DNA from: Paracoccus sp. SCSIO 75233 | GTDB taxonomy: Bacteria; Pseudomonadota; Alphaproteobacteria; Rhodobacterales; Rhodobacteraceae | Assembly (NCBI RefSeq): GCF_027912675.1 | Contig: NZ_CP115757.1 | Location: 1 to 64,000, forward strand | Reading direction: 5' to 3' | Length of the DNA: 64,000 bases | In this document: positions 47,551-57,130 of the stretch, one piece after another | Numbering within the stretch: the stretch's first letter is position 1 | Layout: each line of letters starts with the position of its first letter | Position numbers and translations under genes: made by a program | The notes under the pieces: generated by a model | The model's database searches: none | The model's input: only the letters and a program-made list of their open reading frames with translations | Told to the model about the DNA's origin: nothing

Positions 47551-48647
47551 CCGTCCTCTAAACTCAGCAGGATCCCGACGGCGAACAGGATCGCGACCAG
47601 TGGCGGCGCCCAGCCTGCGAGTGCCGGCGGAACCCCCGCATTCTCACCCAGAACCTGCGCCATGCTGCGCAGGAAGAACAAGCCCAGACCGGCGGCAAAT
47701 GCCCCCAGCACCAGCCCGCCGGTCTTGCGCCCGCGCATATGCCGCATCGTGAAGACCGAGGCAATCAGCACCATTGCCGCCAGCATCAGCGGCAGCGCCA
47801 GTTCCATTTGCAGCCAGACCTGATGACGCAGCGCGGAGAACCCCGCCCGTTTCAGCCCGGCGATATATTTCGGCAACTCCCAGATCGGGATCGCTTGCGG
47901 GCTGCCGAAGCCGTCCCGGATCCGCTCGGCGGTCAGGTCGGTTGGCAGGATCAGGGATTTCAGCGCCCTCGCATCCGCCTCCGGATTGGCATCGGTAAGC
48001 TGCCATTCCTTCACCTTGGTGAGTTTCCATTCGCCATCGGTCAACTCCGCCTGTGCAGCTTCGATGCGTGTGGCAGGCCCGGTCTGCGGCTCGAAGATGA
48101 TGAAACTCGCGCCGTAAAGCGTGGTGGCGTCGGGGCTGGTGCGGGCGGCGCGGATCATCATCTGCGCCTCGCTTTCGCCAAGCCCCTGCCGCAACCAGAC
48201 GGAGTCGTTGCCGAGGCTTACGGTCTGCGCGGTCCCCGATTCGATGCGGGCGACAGCGGCAGAATAGCGCGCTTCGGTCGCGGCAACGATGGGGTTCAGG
48301 ATGCCCACGCAGAATATCCCGATCAGCAGCGCCATGACCGACGGGGCCATCACGCATCTGAGCGCGGAGCGGCCCGATGCGCGGATCGCCACCATCTCGG
48401 AACTGCGCGACAGGCCGAGAAACAGCATGATCCCGGCCAGCAGCGCGATCAGTGGCAGGATATTGTAGAAACTACCCGCGACCGACAGCGCCGACAGCCG
48501 CGCAGCGCCGCCGATGCTGATCCCGTCATCGGAGAAGCGGCGGATCTGTTCTACCATGTCGATCAGCAGCAGGATGGCCAGAAACACCCCGGCAAGCAGC
48601 AGAAAGGCGCGCAGATAGCGGTTCGCGATATAGCGGGCGAGGATCAT
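47547..48647 (-). CDS. lptG: LPS export ABC transporter permease LptG
   Basis: One of the two permeases (with LptF) of the inner-membrane LptB2FG complex that extracts LPS for transport to LptD. The 366-residue protein has the family pattern: a first helix (MILARYIANRYLRAFLLLAGVFLAILLLIDMVEQIRRF), then two more helices, a large periplasmic jellyroll, and three C-terminal helices (GLGLFFLRSMAQVLGENAGVPPALAGWAPPLVAILF). It overlaps lptF and lptD by ATGA on both sides. Confidence 0.95.
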   Translation of the reverse strand: MILARYIANRYLRAFLLLAGVFLAILLLIDMVEQIRRFSDDGISIGGAARLSALSVAGSFYNILPLIALLAGIMLFLGLSRSSEMVAIRASGRSALRCVMAPSVMALLIGIFCVGILNPIVAATEARYSAAVARIESGTAQTVSLGNDSVWLRQGLGESEAQMMIRAARTSPDATTLYGASFIIFEPQTGPATRIEAAQAELTDGEWKLTKVKEWQLTDANPEADARALKSLILPTDLTAERIRDGFGSPQAIPIWELPKYIAGLKRAGFSALRHQVWLQMELALPLMLAAMVLIASVFTMRHMRGRKTGGLVLGAFAAGLGLFFLRSMAQVLGENAGVPPALAGWAPPLVAILFAVGILLSLEDG

Positions 48648-49780
48648 GTGGCTGCCCCTGCCGCCCCGTGTCGTCGCGGTCGCCGCGCCCTTGCTGCGAG
48701 CCATAGCAGAAAGACGCAGATCAGCGCGCCTGCCGCCGATGGCAGGTAAAGCAGCGGCCACAAGGCCGGGTCTTCGCCAGCGCGGTTGGCTGTCCAGTTG
48801 GTCAGAAGCTGCACGAAGATCAGGGCCAGGATTGCCCATGTGACCTGCCGCCAGACGCCGAAGCGGGAAAACCCGCCGATCAGCAAGGTTGCAAATCCAA
48901 GCATGGCTGCAACCGGCGACAGCAGCGGTTGTGCCAGACGCTCATGCGCCTCCAGCCGGGCCCGCATGGCGGTTTCGCCAGTGGCCGCGAGCAACTCCGC
49001 ATCCGGGCTGAGCAAGCGGGCGGTCGAAAAATCGCGCAGATCCCGGTCATCGGGGTCGGAGCCGCCGACGATTGCGCCGAGATCATAGGTGAGATCCTCG
49101 AACCGGGTCAGCGACAGGCGCGGCGTTTCTGCTGTCTGCCGCAATGCCTGAACCATGCCGCTGATCATGACCAGCTTCGGCCCTTCATCCGAACGCACGA
49201 TAAGCGCCCGCTCGGCACTGTAGGAGGTGATGCTGTCCGGGTTGCGTGCGTCTTCCAGGAACAGCCCTTCAAGCTCCCCCTGTGGGGTGATGTCGCGAAT
49301 GAACAGGGTTATCCCGCTGGCCGGGAACTGGAATACGCCAGCCTTGAGGAACTGCGCGGTGATATTCTCGGCGATCTGTTCTTCCCGCTCCGCCAGCCGT
49401 GCGCGCGCCATTGGAACGAGTGCGTGGACAAGGATCGCCACCATGACCGCGGCGATGATCCCGAACACCAGAACCGGCCGAGCCATGCGCCACGGTGACA
49501 GCCCGGCGGCTTGCATCGCCACCAGTTCGGATTCGCCCGAAAGCCGGTTGGTGCCATATGCGGTTGCCGCAAAGGCCGCGACCGGAAGCACGACGGAGAT
49601 CACGAGCGGCAGGGTCAGCAAGGTGAACTCCAGCACGACAAGCGCTGTCTGGCCGTCCGCGATCAGGTTCTCGAACAGCGAGACCGCCCGGTTGACCCAG
49701 TACACCGCGACCAGCACAAGCGCGAAGAAGCCGAAGAGGATCAGCATCAACTTCAGGATATAGCGGTCGATACGGTTCAT
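48644..49780 (-). CDS. lptF: LPS export ABC transporter permease LptF
   Basis: Partner permease to LptG. The 378-residue product begins MNRIDRYILKLMLILFGFFALVLVAVYWVNRAVSLFE, has LPLVISVVLPVAAFAATAYGTNRLSGESELVAMQAAGLSPWRMARPV in the cytoplasmic coupling region, a periplasmic domain, and C-terminal helices ending with an Arg-rich tail. The start at 49780 follows AAGGACCGCGC. It is the first gene of the lptF-lptG-lptD-surA-pdxA-rsmA operon and is divergent from pepA by about 127 bases. Confidence 0.95.
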   Translation of the reverse strand: MNRIDRYILKLMLILFGFFALVLVAVYWVNRAVSLFENLIADGQTALVVLEFTLLTLPLVISVVLPVAAFAATAYGTNRLSGESELVAMQAAGLSPWRMARPVLVFGIIAAVMVAILVHALVPMARARLAEREEQIAENITAQFLKAGVFQFPASGITLFIRDITPQGELEGLFLEDARNPDSITSYSAERALIVRSDEGPKLVMISGMVQALRQTAETPRLSLTRFEDLTYDLGAIVGGSDPDDRDLRDFSTARLLSPDAELLAATGETAMRARLEAHERLAQPLLSPVAAMLGFATLLIGGFSRFGVWRQVTWAILALIFVQLLTNWTANRAGEDPALWPLLYLPSAAGALICVFLLWLAARARRPRRHGAAGAAT

Positions 49781-49907
49781 GCGCGGTCCTTCGGGCTCGC
49801 CCCTGATTAGCCGTTGATGACGCAAGGGGAAAGACCGTCGCGCTGCACTCTGGAAAAGCGGGCGGCGCGCGGCTAACTTTGCCCGCAACGAGTAAGGAGA
49901 GTTCCGT

Positions 49908-51506
49908 ATGGCCCAGCCGGTCGAAATCCGTTTTACCGAAACCAGCATGGAAGGGATCGCTGATCGCAAAGGCCGCGTTGCCGTTATCCTCGGTGACAAC
50001 GGAAAACTGCCGCCCAAGCTGCCCCGGGCGGCCCGTGCCGCCCTTGTCCGCGCCGCGGAATCGCGTGATTTCGGCAAGCTGAAACCCGGGCAGGCCCTGA
50101 CGCTTGCGTATCCGGCCGGATGGCAGGCCGAATCGGTGATGCTGGTTCGCCTGCCGAAAAAGGCCGGTATGACCGAAGCCCGCAAGGCCGGTGCGGCGAT
50201 TGGCGCGCAACTTGGCGATGGCGAGATGCTGGTGTTGGCCGGAAACCACGCGCAAGCGGGCGAGGTCGCGCTCGGTCTGGCGCTGCGTGGTTACGATTTT
50301 TCGGCCTACAAGACCAGGAAGGACGATGGCGGCGAAGGCGATGGCGCCGATCCCGCAAATCCGCCGCAGATGATTGCCGGAGGCGGGCAGGACAATGCCG
50401 TTCTCGGCGATGCGGCGGATGTGTCGCAGGACGGGGACAGCAACGGTGCGGATGGTCCCGATCCGGCGCGCGCGAGTGTGACCTTCATGTGTGCCAAGCC
50501 GGAGGCTTTGTCCAAGGGCGTGACGGATCAGGCTGCGGTTGCGGAAGGTGTGTTCTTCACCCGCGATCTGGTGAATGAGCCCGCAAACGTCCTGACCACC
50601 ACGGATTTTGCCGACCGCCTGAAAGCGATGGAGGAGATTGGGCTGGAGGTTGACGTCCTTGAGGAGGACGAACTCGCGAAGCTCGGGATGCGCGCGCTTC
50701 TGGCAGTCGGGCAGGGCTCGGAATCGCCGTCGAAGGTGGTGGTGATGCGCTGGAATGGCGGCGCAAAGGACGACGCCCCGGTGGCTTTCGTCGGCAAGGG
50801 GGTGGTGTTCGATACCGGCGGTATCTCGATCAAGCCTGCCGCCGGGATGGAAGAGATGACGATGGATATGGGCGGCGCTGGCGTCGTGGCCGGTGTCATG
50901 CGCACCCTCGCGCTGCGTCGGGCAAAGGCCAATGTCGTCGGACTGGTCGGTCTGGTCGAGAATATGCCGGATGGCCGCGCGCAGCGACCCGGTGACATCG
51001 TGAAATCCATGAAGGGTGACACGATCGAGGTCATCAATACCGACGCCGAGGGCCGCTTGGTTCTGGCCGATGTGCTCTGGTACGCGCAGCAGGAATATCA
51101 GCCGAAAGCCGTTATCGATCTGGCGACGCTGACGGGGGCTGTCATCATCGCGCTTGGCCACGATCATGCGGGCGTTTTCTCGAATGACGACGATTTCGCC
51201 GGACAGCTTCTCAGCGCTGCCAAGGCAGAGGGGGAGGGCGCGTGGCGGCTGCCGCTCGCCACTGCCTATGACAAGCAGATCGACAGTCGGCTTGCGGATA
51301 TGAAGAACACCGGCGGTCGTCCGGCAGGGTCGATCACGGCGGCGCAGTTTCTGCAGCGGTTCATCCGCAAGGACCAGCCTTGGGCGCATATCGACATTGC
51401 GGGCGTCGCATTGCCGCCATCGGCGACCGATCTGGCCCCCAAGGGCGCATCCGGTTGGGGCGTCATGACACTCAACCGCCTGATCCGCGACAATTACGAG
51501 GGCTGA
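49908..51506 (+). CDS. pepA: Leucyl aminopeptidase (M17) with acidic linker insert
   Basis: Zinc- or manganese-dependent cytosolic aminopeptidase that removes N-terminal residues. The 532-residue protein has the usual N-domain and the M17 catalytic domain with VGKGVVFDTGGISIKPAAGMEEMTMDM and the signature NTDAEGRLVLADVLWY. It is longer than typical enzymes because residues about 137-185 form an Asp/Gly/Ala-rich stretch (KDDGGEGDGADPANPPQM, then VSQDGDSNGADGPDPARA) between the domains. AAGGAG precedes the start. holC follows after seven bases. Confidence 0.93.
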   Translation: MAQPVEIRFTETSMEGIADRKGRVAVILGDNGKLPPKLPRAARAALVRAAESRDFGKLKPGQALTLAYPAGWQAESVMLVRLPKKAGMTEARKAGAAIGAQLGDGEMLVLAGNHAQAGEVALGLALRGYDFSAYKTRKDDGGEGDGADPANPPQMIAGGGQDNAVLGDAADVSQDGDSNGADGPDPARASVTFMCAKPEALSKGVTDQAAVAEGVFFTRDLVNEPANVLTTTDFADRLKAMEEIGLEVDVLEEDELAKLGMRALLAVGQGSESPSKVVVMRWNGGAKDDAPVAFVGKGVVFDTGGISIKPAAGMEEMTMDMGGAGVVAGVMRTLALRRAKANVVGLVGLVENMPDGRAQRPGDIVKSMKGDTIEVINTDAEGRLVLADVLWYAQQEYQPKAVIDLATLTGAVIIALGHDHAGVFSNDDDFAGQLLSAAKAEGEGAWRLPLATAYDKQIDSRLADMKNTGGRPAGSITAAQFLQRFIRKDQPWAHIDIAGVALPPSATDLAPKGASGWGVMTLNRLIRDNYEG

Positions 51507-51513
51507 GCCGGGT

Positions 51514-51966
51514 TTGGGCAACGCGCTATTCTATCACCTCACCCGCTCGACCGCCGAAAGGCTGCTGCCGCAGCTTCTCGGCAAGGCCATCGGGGCGGGT
51601 TGGCGTGTGGAATTGCGCGGAACCGACGCGGACCGTCTGGCGCGGCTGGATGAAGTTTTGTGGATGGGTGAGGGCTTTCTGCCGCATGGTCTGGCGGGTG
51701 GTCAGCATGATGCCCGTCAGCCGGTCTTGCTGCGCGATGCCGCCGCGCCGCCACCCGCAAATGTGCCGCAATGCCTGATCGCGCTTGACGGGGCAGAGGT
51801 CGCGGGAGAGGAGGCGGGCGCGCTGGACCGCGTCTGCGTGGTGTTCGACGGCAATGATCCGCAGGCGGTCGAGCGTGCGAGGGAGCAATGGCGCAGCCTG
51901 ACCGGGGCCGGGATCATGGCGGAATACTGGTCGGAGGCGGGCGGTCGCTGGGAAAAGAAGCGCTAG
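51514..51966 (+). CDS. holC: DNA polymerase III chi subunit
   Basis: HolC is the chi subunit that links the clamp-loader complex to single-strand-binding protein. The 150-residue protein has FYHLTRSTAERLLPQLLGKAIGAGWRV at the start and LDEVLWMGEGFLPHG, as in the family. Translation probably starts at TTG (51514), as no ATG is nearby; GAGGGCTGAGCCGGG precedes it. It follows pepA, the usual alphaproteobacterial neighbour. Its last four bases overlap the convergent protease gene. Confidence 0.9.
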   Translation: MGNALFYHLTRSTAERLLPQLLGKAIGAGWRVELRGTDADRLARLDEVLWMGEGFLPHGLAGGQHDARQPVLLRDAAAPPPANVPQCLIALDGAEVAGEEAGALDRVCVVFDGNDPQAVERAREQWRSLTGAGIMAEYWSEAGGRWEKKR

Positions 51967-52535
51967 CGCTCCAGAACCATCACGTCGTCTTCAAAGCTCA
52001 CGCGGGCAAAGCGGCGCAGATAGGACATGCCCAGCAGAGAGATATCGAGATCGCCCTCGACCACGCTGGCGGGCACGTTTTCGTCGACAATCTCACCGAT
52101 CCGGATGTGCTCGATTCTGACCGGGGCGGTATAGACGACACCGTTGGCGGTTGAGGCCATGTCGATATAGCGGAGGCTTCCTGCGTCTATGCCGATTCGT
52201 TCGGCATCGCGTCGGCGCAAGGCAATCTCGGTCGCGCCGGTGTCGATCATGAATTGCACCGGCACATCGTTCAGGTCCATCTCAATCTGGAAATGCCCGT
52301 CATGCCGCATCGGCAACTCGATGCGCCGGCCCTCGACAATCTGGCTGGGCGCGACATCGCTGCGAATATCCTCCCACAAACCGTAACCTGCCATCAGACC
52401 CAGAATGATGAGACCCCATGCCAGAAGTTGCCGCGCCGATTTTCCCGGATTGCTGCGCATCTCGACAATCAGATATCCGACAACGGCAACCAGAAGCAGA
52501 AGAAGATAGGCCAGACGCATATAGTCGCCGCTCAT
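51963..52535 (-). CDS. Membrane-anchored clan AA retropepsin-like aspartic protease
   Basis: Protein of 190 residues with two N-terminal hydrophobic segments (LAYLLLLLVAVVGYLIVEM and LLAWGLIILGLMAGYGLW) followed by a periplasmic domain with one aspartic-protease motif DTGATEIALRR and a Psi-loop-like GMSYLRRF. This fits the TIGR02281 retropepsin-like family, which dimerises to complete the active site. Substrates are unknown. Its ATG overlaps the marC stop (ATGA), so the two are one operon. Confidence 0.85.
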   Translation of the reverse strand: MSGDYMRLAYLLLLLVAVVGYLIVEMRSNPGKSARQLLAWGLIILGLMAGYGLWEDIRSDVAPSQIVEGRRIELPMRHDGHFQIEMDLNDVPVQFMIDTGATEIALRRRDAERIGIDAGSLRYIDMASTANGVVYTAPVRIEHIRIGEIVDENVPASVVEGDLDISLLGMSYLRRFARVSFEDDVMVLER

Positions 52536-53146
52536 TGATACAGTCCCGACCCGAGCAATCCGTCTATGATGAACTGGACCGAGAGTGCGGCGAGCAACAT
52601 GCCAAGCAAGCGGGTCACGACCATCGTTCCGGTCCGTCCAAGGACGCGCGAAATCGGTCCCGCGAGCATGAACAGGATCATCGCAAGCCCGAGAACCGAC
52701 AACATCACCAGATGAATGATCAGGGTATGCACCGGTCCTTGCCCCGTCCCGACCAGCAGGATCATCGAGGCGAGTGCGCCCGGACCGGCCAGAAGCGGCG
52801 TTGCCAGCGGAAAGACCGAAGGATCCTGCGCATGCTGCTCCGTCTGGCCCTCCCGCCGTTCCGTCCGGCGTTCGAACAGCATGTCGAGCGCGGTCAGAAA
52901 AAGCAGGATGCCGCCGGCGATACGGAATGCGGGCAGGGAAATGCCGACTGCGGACAGGATGTTGTCCCCCGCCAGGCCGAACAATGTCAGCAGCACGGCA
53001 GAGATGAAAATCGCCCGCCAGCCGATTCGCCTGCGCTCGCTGTCGGTCATGCCGTCGGTCAGGGCAATGAACAGCGGTGCCAGCCCGACCGGGTCGATGA
53101 CCACGAAAAGCGTAACGAAAGCAGTGATGATGGCTGCCAGTTCCAT
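52532..53146 (-). CDS. MarC family integral membrane protein
   Basis: Inner-membrane protein of 204 residues with six hydrophobic segments. The family motif starts VTLFVVIDPVGLAPLFIALTDGMTDSERR, then LLFLTALDMLFER and PLATPLLAGPGALASMILLVG. MarC proteins were once linked to multiple antibiotic resistance, but that is not supported; function is unknown. The ATG at 53146 gives a homology-consistent start. It is cotranscribed with the protease gene and divergent from tatA, with about 163 bases between. Confidence 0.87.
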   Translation of the reverse strand: MELAAIITAFVTLFVVIDPVGLAPLFIALTDGMTDSERRRIGWRAIFISAVLLTLFGLAGDNILSAVGISLPAFRIAGGILLFLTALDMLFERRTERREGQTEQHAQDPSVFPLATPLLAGPGALASMILLVGTGQGPVHTLIIHLVMLSVLGLAMILFMLAGPISRVLGRTGTMVVTRLLGMLLAALSVQFIIDGLLGSGLYQ

Positions 53147-53309
53147 GCGCGCCTTATGGCCCAGTCTGTCAGCCCTGCCAAGTCGCCGATCCGGCTTGGT
53201 TTCGCAATATATTGTCAGCATTCGGGCCGGATACGCTCTTTGCAAATCCCGCCGAACACCCTAGATGTGATGCGTCACCGGGCCATCCTTGCCCGGAAGG
53301 GAGCTAGAC

Positions 53310-53564
53310 ATGCTGAATAACATCGGCCTTCCTGGCCTTCTGCTGATCGCCGTCGTTGTGCTCGTCCTGTTCGGGCGGGGCAAGGTTTCCTCACTGATGG
53401 GTGAGGTTGGCAAGGGCATCAGCTCGTTCAAGAAGGGCGTCAAGGAAGGCAGCGAAGAGGCCGAATCCGCAGGTCGCGAACTGACCGACGAGATGAAGCT
53501 GGAAGAGGCCAAGCGCGATGAAAAGCTGCGCGACGTGACGCCGGACGACCAGACCCGCGCCTGA
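53310..53564 (+). CDS. tatA: Twin-arginine translocase subunit TatA
   Basis: TatA forms the pore-like oligomer of the twin-arginine export machinery for folded proteins. The 84-residue protein has one membrane helix ([17 protein letters not shown]), the [23 protein letters not shown] amphipathic helix with FG and KG motifs, and an acidic tail. AAGGGAG precedes the ATG at 53310. It is followed by tatB and tatC in order, as expected. Confidence 0.93.
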   Translation: MLNNIGLPGLLLIAVVVLVLFGRGKVSSLMGEVGKGISSFKKGVKEGSEEAESAGRELTDEMKLEEAKRDEKLRDVTPDDQTRA

Positions 53565-53613
53565 GCCGGCTGAACGCCGCTCGTTTCGCAACGTTTTGCC
53601 TTAGAGGCGCCTG

Positions 53614-54072
53614 ATGCTGGATATCGGCTGGAGCGAACTGCTGCTTGTTGGTGTGGTGGCGCTGATCGTTGTCGGTCCGCGCGATCTGCCGCATATGTTC
53701 CGCGCGCTCGGACGGATCACCGGCAAGGTGAGGTCGATGGCGCGTGAGTTTTCGTCGGCGATGGAGGATGCGGCCCGCGAATCGGGGCTGGATGAGGCAT
53801 CGAAATCGCTGAACGACGTGCGCAAGATGACATCGAAGCGCTCGCTTGGCGTCGACGCGCTCGACCGCGCCGCCGACCGGTTCGAGAAATGGGATCCCAA
53901 GATGCCGTCTGCGCGCGCACCGGCGAAGCCGGACCCGGCGGTCGCGGACCCTGCACCTGCCGATGGCAAGACGCCCGCATCCGCGCCGATAGAGGTTGCG
54001 GAGAACACAACCGAATCTGCGGGTCAGCGGCGTCTGCACGCGATCCGGCGCAGCGACGCAAAGGACGTCTGA
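53614..54072 (+). CDS. tatB: Twin-arginine translocase subunit TatB
   Basis: TatB works with TatC as the signal-peptide receptor. The 152-residue product has one N-terminal helix ([32 protein letters not shown]) with the TatB-typical GWSELL and PRDLP, an amphipathic helix, and a long Pro/Ala tail. It sits 50 bases after tatA and one base before the tatC start. Confidence 0.93.
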   Translation: MLDIGWSELLLVGVVALIVVGPRDLPHMFRALGRITGKVRSMAREFSSAMEDAARESGLDEASKSLNDVRKMTSKRSLGVDALDRAADRFEKWDPKMPSARAPAKPDPAVADPAPADGKTPASAPIEVAENTTESAGQRRLHAIRRSDAKDV

Positions 54073-54073
54073 C

Positions 54074-54928
54074 GTGAGTTCCGGCACCGATCCAAGGGAT
54101 GAAATCGACGACAGCTCTGCCCCGCTGATCGAGCATCTGTCCGAGTTGCGGACAAGGCTGATCTGGTCGGTGCTGGCCTTCGTCGTGGCGATGGTGCTTT
54201 GCTATACGGTCTGGAACCCGATCTATAACTACCTGACCCGCCCGATCTGCTCGGCACTTGATTCACGCGGTCAGGAATGCGGGCTGATCCTGCTGAAATT
54301 GCAGGAAGGGTTCTTCGTCGCCATCCAGATCAGCTTCCTCGGCGGGTTCATTCTGGCCTTTCCGATCATCGCCTTCCAGCTTTGGCGTTTCGTCGCGCCC
54401 GGGCTTTACCGCAGTGAAAAACAGGCCTTCCTGCCGTTCCTCTTGGCATCGCCCGCGATGTTCTTCCTCGGCGCGGCCTTCGCCTATTATATCATCCTGC
54501 CGATGGCCTATGATTTCTTCCTGGGCTTCCAGCAGGGTCCGCTGACGCTGCCTGATGACCCGCAGGCCCCGGCTGAGAATACGGCAATGGCGGGGATCGT
54601 GTTTCAGGGCTCGGTGAGCGAATATCTCGCCCTGACCACGAAATTCATTCTCGCCTTCGGCCTGTCATTCCAGTTGCCGGTGGCGCTGACCTTGATGGGC
54701 AAGGCAGGTCTGGTCTCCGCCGACGGGCTAAGCAGCATGCGGAAATATGCCCTGCTGCTGATCCTCGTGCTGGCGGCGATCGTGACGCCGCCTGATGTCA
54801 TCAGCCAGATCGTGCTGTTTGTGGTCGTCTATGGCTTGTACGAGATTTCCATCCAGCTTGTCCGCCGGATCGAAAAACGCCGCGACGAGGAATTGCGCGC
54901 GCAAGGGCTGCTTGACGAAGATGAATGA
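54074..54928 (+). CDS. tatC: Twin-arginine translocase subunit TatC
   Basis: TatC is the six-helix core receptor of the Tat system. The 284-residue protein has the conserved start [22 protein letters not shown], the [18 protein letters not shown] region, and [22 protein letters not shown]. The start is GTG at 54074 in close linkage with tatB. Its C-terminal residues (GLLDEDE) are encoded in the eight bases shared with the next gene, so the DUF815 ATPase is coupled to Tat production. Confidence 0.95.
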   Translation: MSSGTDPRDEIDDSSAPLIEHLSELRTRLIWSVLAFVVAMVLCYTVWNPIYNYLTRPICSALDSRGQECGLILLKLQEGFFVAIQISFLGGFILAFPIIAFQLWRFVAPGLYRSEKQAFLPFLLASPAMFFLGAAFAYYIILPMAYDFFLGFQQGPLTLPDDPQAPAENTAMAGIVFQGSVSEYLALTTKFILAFGLSFQLPVALTLMGKAGLVSADGLSSMRKYALLLILVLAAIVTPPDVISQIVLFVVVYGLYEISIQLVRRIEKRRDEELRAQGLLDEDE

Positions 54929-55763
54929 CCAGACACTGACCCGTATCGCCGAGGCGCTGGAGCGTCTTGCGCCCGCGCCCGCACCTGCACCAAGCTTTGC
55001 CGAGGCGGACGCCTATATCTGGCACACGGACCCCGACCGGCTGGAGCCGGTGGCGAAGGTCAATCGCGTCGAACTGGCGCGTCTGGTCGGTATCGACCGC
55101 GCCCGCGACATTCTGCTGGCCAATACGCTGCAATTCGCGCGTGGACATGCGGCGAATAACGCGTTGCTTTGGGGTGCGCGCGGGATGGGGAAATCCTCGC
55201 TGGTGAAAGCCGCCCATGCCGAGGCCGTGGCGCAAGGACTGCCGCTGGTCTTGGTCGAAATCGCGCGCGAGGAACTCGGCAGTGTCGGCAGGCTGCTGTC
55301 GGTTCTGGGCGGCGCCAAGGACAAGCGCTTCCTGCTGTTTGCAGATGACCTGTCGTTCAGCCATGACGATACGCAATATAAGTCGTTGAAAGCGGTTCTG
55401 GATGGCGGCGTGGCCGGGCGGCCCGATAACGTGATCCTCTACGCAACCTCGAACCGTCGCCATCTGATGCCACGCGATATGATCGAGAATGAGCGTTCGA
55501 CGGCCATTCATCCGGGCGAGGCGGTCGAGGAGAAAGTCTCGCTGTCGGATCGTTTCGGCCTGTGGCTCGGGTTCCACCCCTGCGGGCAGGACGAATATCT
55601 GGAGATGATCCGGGGATACTGCGACGCCGCGGGTCTGAATGTCGATCCCGATCAGCTTCATTCTGAGGCGATCGAGTGGCAGGCGACGCGTGGTGCGCGC
55701 TCCGGTCGTGTGGCGTGGCAGTTCTTTACCGATCTGGCCGGTCGTCACGGGGTTTCTTTGTAA
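54921..55763 (+). CDS. DUF815 AAA+ ATPase
   Basis: Cytosolic ATPase of 280 residues in the DUF815 family, related to AAA+ proteins. Walker A is GARGMGKSS at residues 85-93, with Walker [14 protein letters not shown] near residue 143, then [19 protein letters not shown] as the sensor region. Function is unknown. It overlaps the end of tatC by eight bases, so it is probably made with Tat, but a functional link is inference only. A helical N-terminus precedes the ATPase domain. Confidence 0.85.
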   Translation: MNDQTLTRIAEALERLAPAPAPAPSFAEADAYIWHTDPDRLEPVAKVNRVELARLVGIDRARDILLANTLQFARGHAANNALLWGARGMGKSSLVKAAHAEAVAQGLPLVLVEIAREELGSVGRLLSVLGGAKDKRFLLFADDLSFSHDDTQYKSLKAVLDGGVAGRPDNVILYATSNRRHLMPRDMIENERSTAIHPGEAVEEKVSLSDRFGLWLGFHPCGQDEYLEMIRGYCDAAGLNVDPDQLHSEAIEWQATRGARSGRVAWQFFTDLAGRHGVSL

Positions 55764-55838
55764 AGTTTCCTTCGTTCCGTAAATTTCCCTTCAGGGAATG
55801 GGGTTGCGCGGGCTGACTGCGTCAGGCTTCATGTAAAG

Positions 55839-57086
55839 ATGAGCCAGCAAAACGCCACGCCCCGTGTCCCTGCCGGAACCCGCATCCGGGAGCGGCGGCT
55901 GTCGCTTGGCCGAACGCAGGCGGAACTGGCGCGCGCGGCAGGGATTTCGCCTGCTTACCTGAACCTTATCGAACATGACCGGCGCAATCTGACCGACAAG
56001 CTGCGCGGGAAACTGGCCGATGCGCTCGGCACCAACGAGGCGGAGCTTGATACCGGGCGGGAGGACAGCCTGTTGGCAGGGCTGCGGCTGGCGGCGTCAG
56101 CAAGCGCCGACATCGCTGTCGAGGAGGGCCGTGTCGCGGAATTCGCCACCCGGCTGCCCGGCTGGGCGAGCATGGTCGTGGCCCTTTCCCAACAGACGGA
56201 GGCGCAGACCCGCCGACTTGCCGACATGTCCGACCGGATGACGCAGAACCCCTATCTGCTGGATACGCTGCATGAGGTTCTGTCGGCGGTGACCTCGCTT
56301 CGTTCGACGGCCTCGATCCTCGTGCATGAACCGAAGATGGAGGATGCGTGGCGCGCCAGATTTCACGGCAATCTCGATCAGGACAGCCAGCGGCTTTCCG
56401 TGACGGCGCAGGCGCTGGTCGCCTATCTCGACAGTTTCGAGGAGGATGCGGGGCTGCTGACCCCGCAGGAAGAATTCGAAAACTGGATCGCTCGGGACTG
56501 CCCGGAAGATGGCCTCGTCTCGGATGCGGCGCGGCAGTTGGCGCGGCGATGGCGTGAGGCGGAGCGGGCGGATCGCGCCGCCTTGCCCGATGCCGCATTG
56601 GAAGGTGCTGCGGGGGCGGATCCGGTGACGCTTTCGGCGGGTCTCGGCCTGCCGCTTGATCTGGTGCTGCGCCGGCTTGCCGCCGTTGAGCCTGAGTCCG
56701 GGCTGATGATCTGCGACGGCGCGGGCGGGGTGATCTTCCGGCGTCCGGCACGGGGGATGGACCCGGCCCGTCCGGGCGAGCCCTGTGCCATGCTGCCGAT
56801 ATTCGAGGCGCTGGCCCAGCCCGGAGCACCTGTCGCCCGTGTGGTGGAGACCGAAACCGGGCTTCGCCTGCATGCGATTGCCGTCGCGGTGCGGCTGCCT
56901 GCGGGTGATCTGGCGGGCCCTGTTCTGAGCCGGTCGGTGATGTTGCTGCGTCCCGATCCCGAATCCGCCAAGTCTGCAATATCCGTCGGCCCGACCTGCC
57001 GCATCTGCCCGCGCGCGGCTTGCCCCGCCCGACGGGTGCCGTCGATCCTTCAGGCATTGGCGACAGTCGACACGCAACCGCTTTGA
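55839..57086 (+). CDS. XRE family regulator (ScfR/DUF2083 type) with an internal DHp-like segment
   Basis: DNA-binding regulator of 415 residues. An N-terminal Cro/C1 helix-turn-helix (residues about 14-70; RTQAELARAAGISPAYLNLIEHDRRNLTD) is followed by a middle region and a C-terminal part ending in a cysteine cluster (CRICPRAACPARR) found in short-chain fatty-acid regulators (ScfR/DUF2083). The middle (residues 145-195) closely resembles a histidine-kinase DHp helix pair: HEVLSAVTSLRSTASIL, then WRARFHGN, then QRLS. His145 aligns with the phospho-acceptor of the symporter-kinase downstream. It leads a four-gene rightward cluster. Confidence 0.72.
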   Translation: MSQQNATPRVPAGTRIRERRLSLGRTQAELARAAGISPAYLNLIEHDRRNLTDKLRGKLADALGTNEAELDTGREDSLLAGLRLAASASADIAVEEGRVAEFATRLPGWASMVVALSQQTEAQTRRLADMSDRMTQNPYLLDTLHEVLSAVTSLRSTASILVHEPKMEDAWRARFHGNLDQDSQRLSVTAQALVAYLDSFEEDAGLLTPQEEFENWIARDCPEDGLVSDAARQLARRWREAERADRAALPDAALEGAAGADPVTLSAGLGLPLDLVLRRLAAVEPESGLMICDGAGGVIFRRPARGMDPARPGEPCAMLPIFEALAQPGAPVARVVETETGLRLHAIAVAVRLPAGDLAGPVLSRSVMLLRPDPESAKSAISVGPTCRICPRAACPARRVPSILQALATVDTQPL

Positions 57087-57130
57087 CAAGTGCTGCGGCT
57101 GTGCCTAATCCGGTGTGAGGGAGGAACGGC

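Noticed and set aside
49269..51521. Leftward frame of 750 codons opposite pepA and lptF
   Set aside because: It spans two established genes of other frames, without family motifs or a ribosome binding site.
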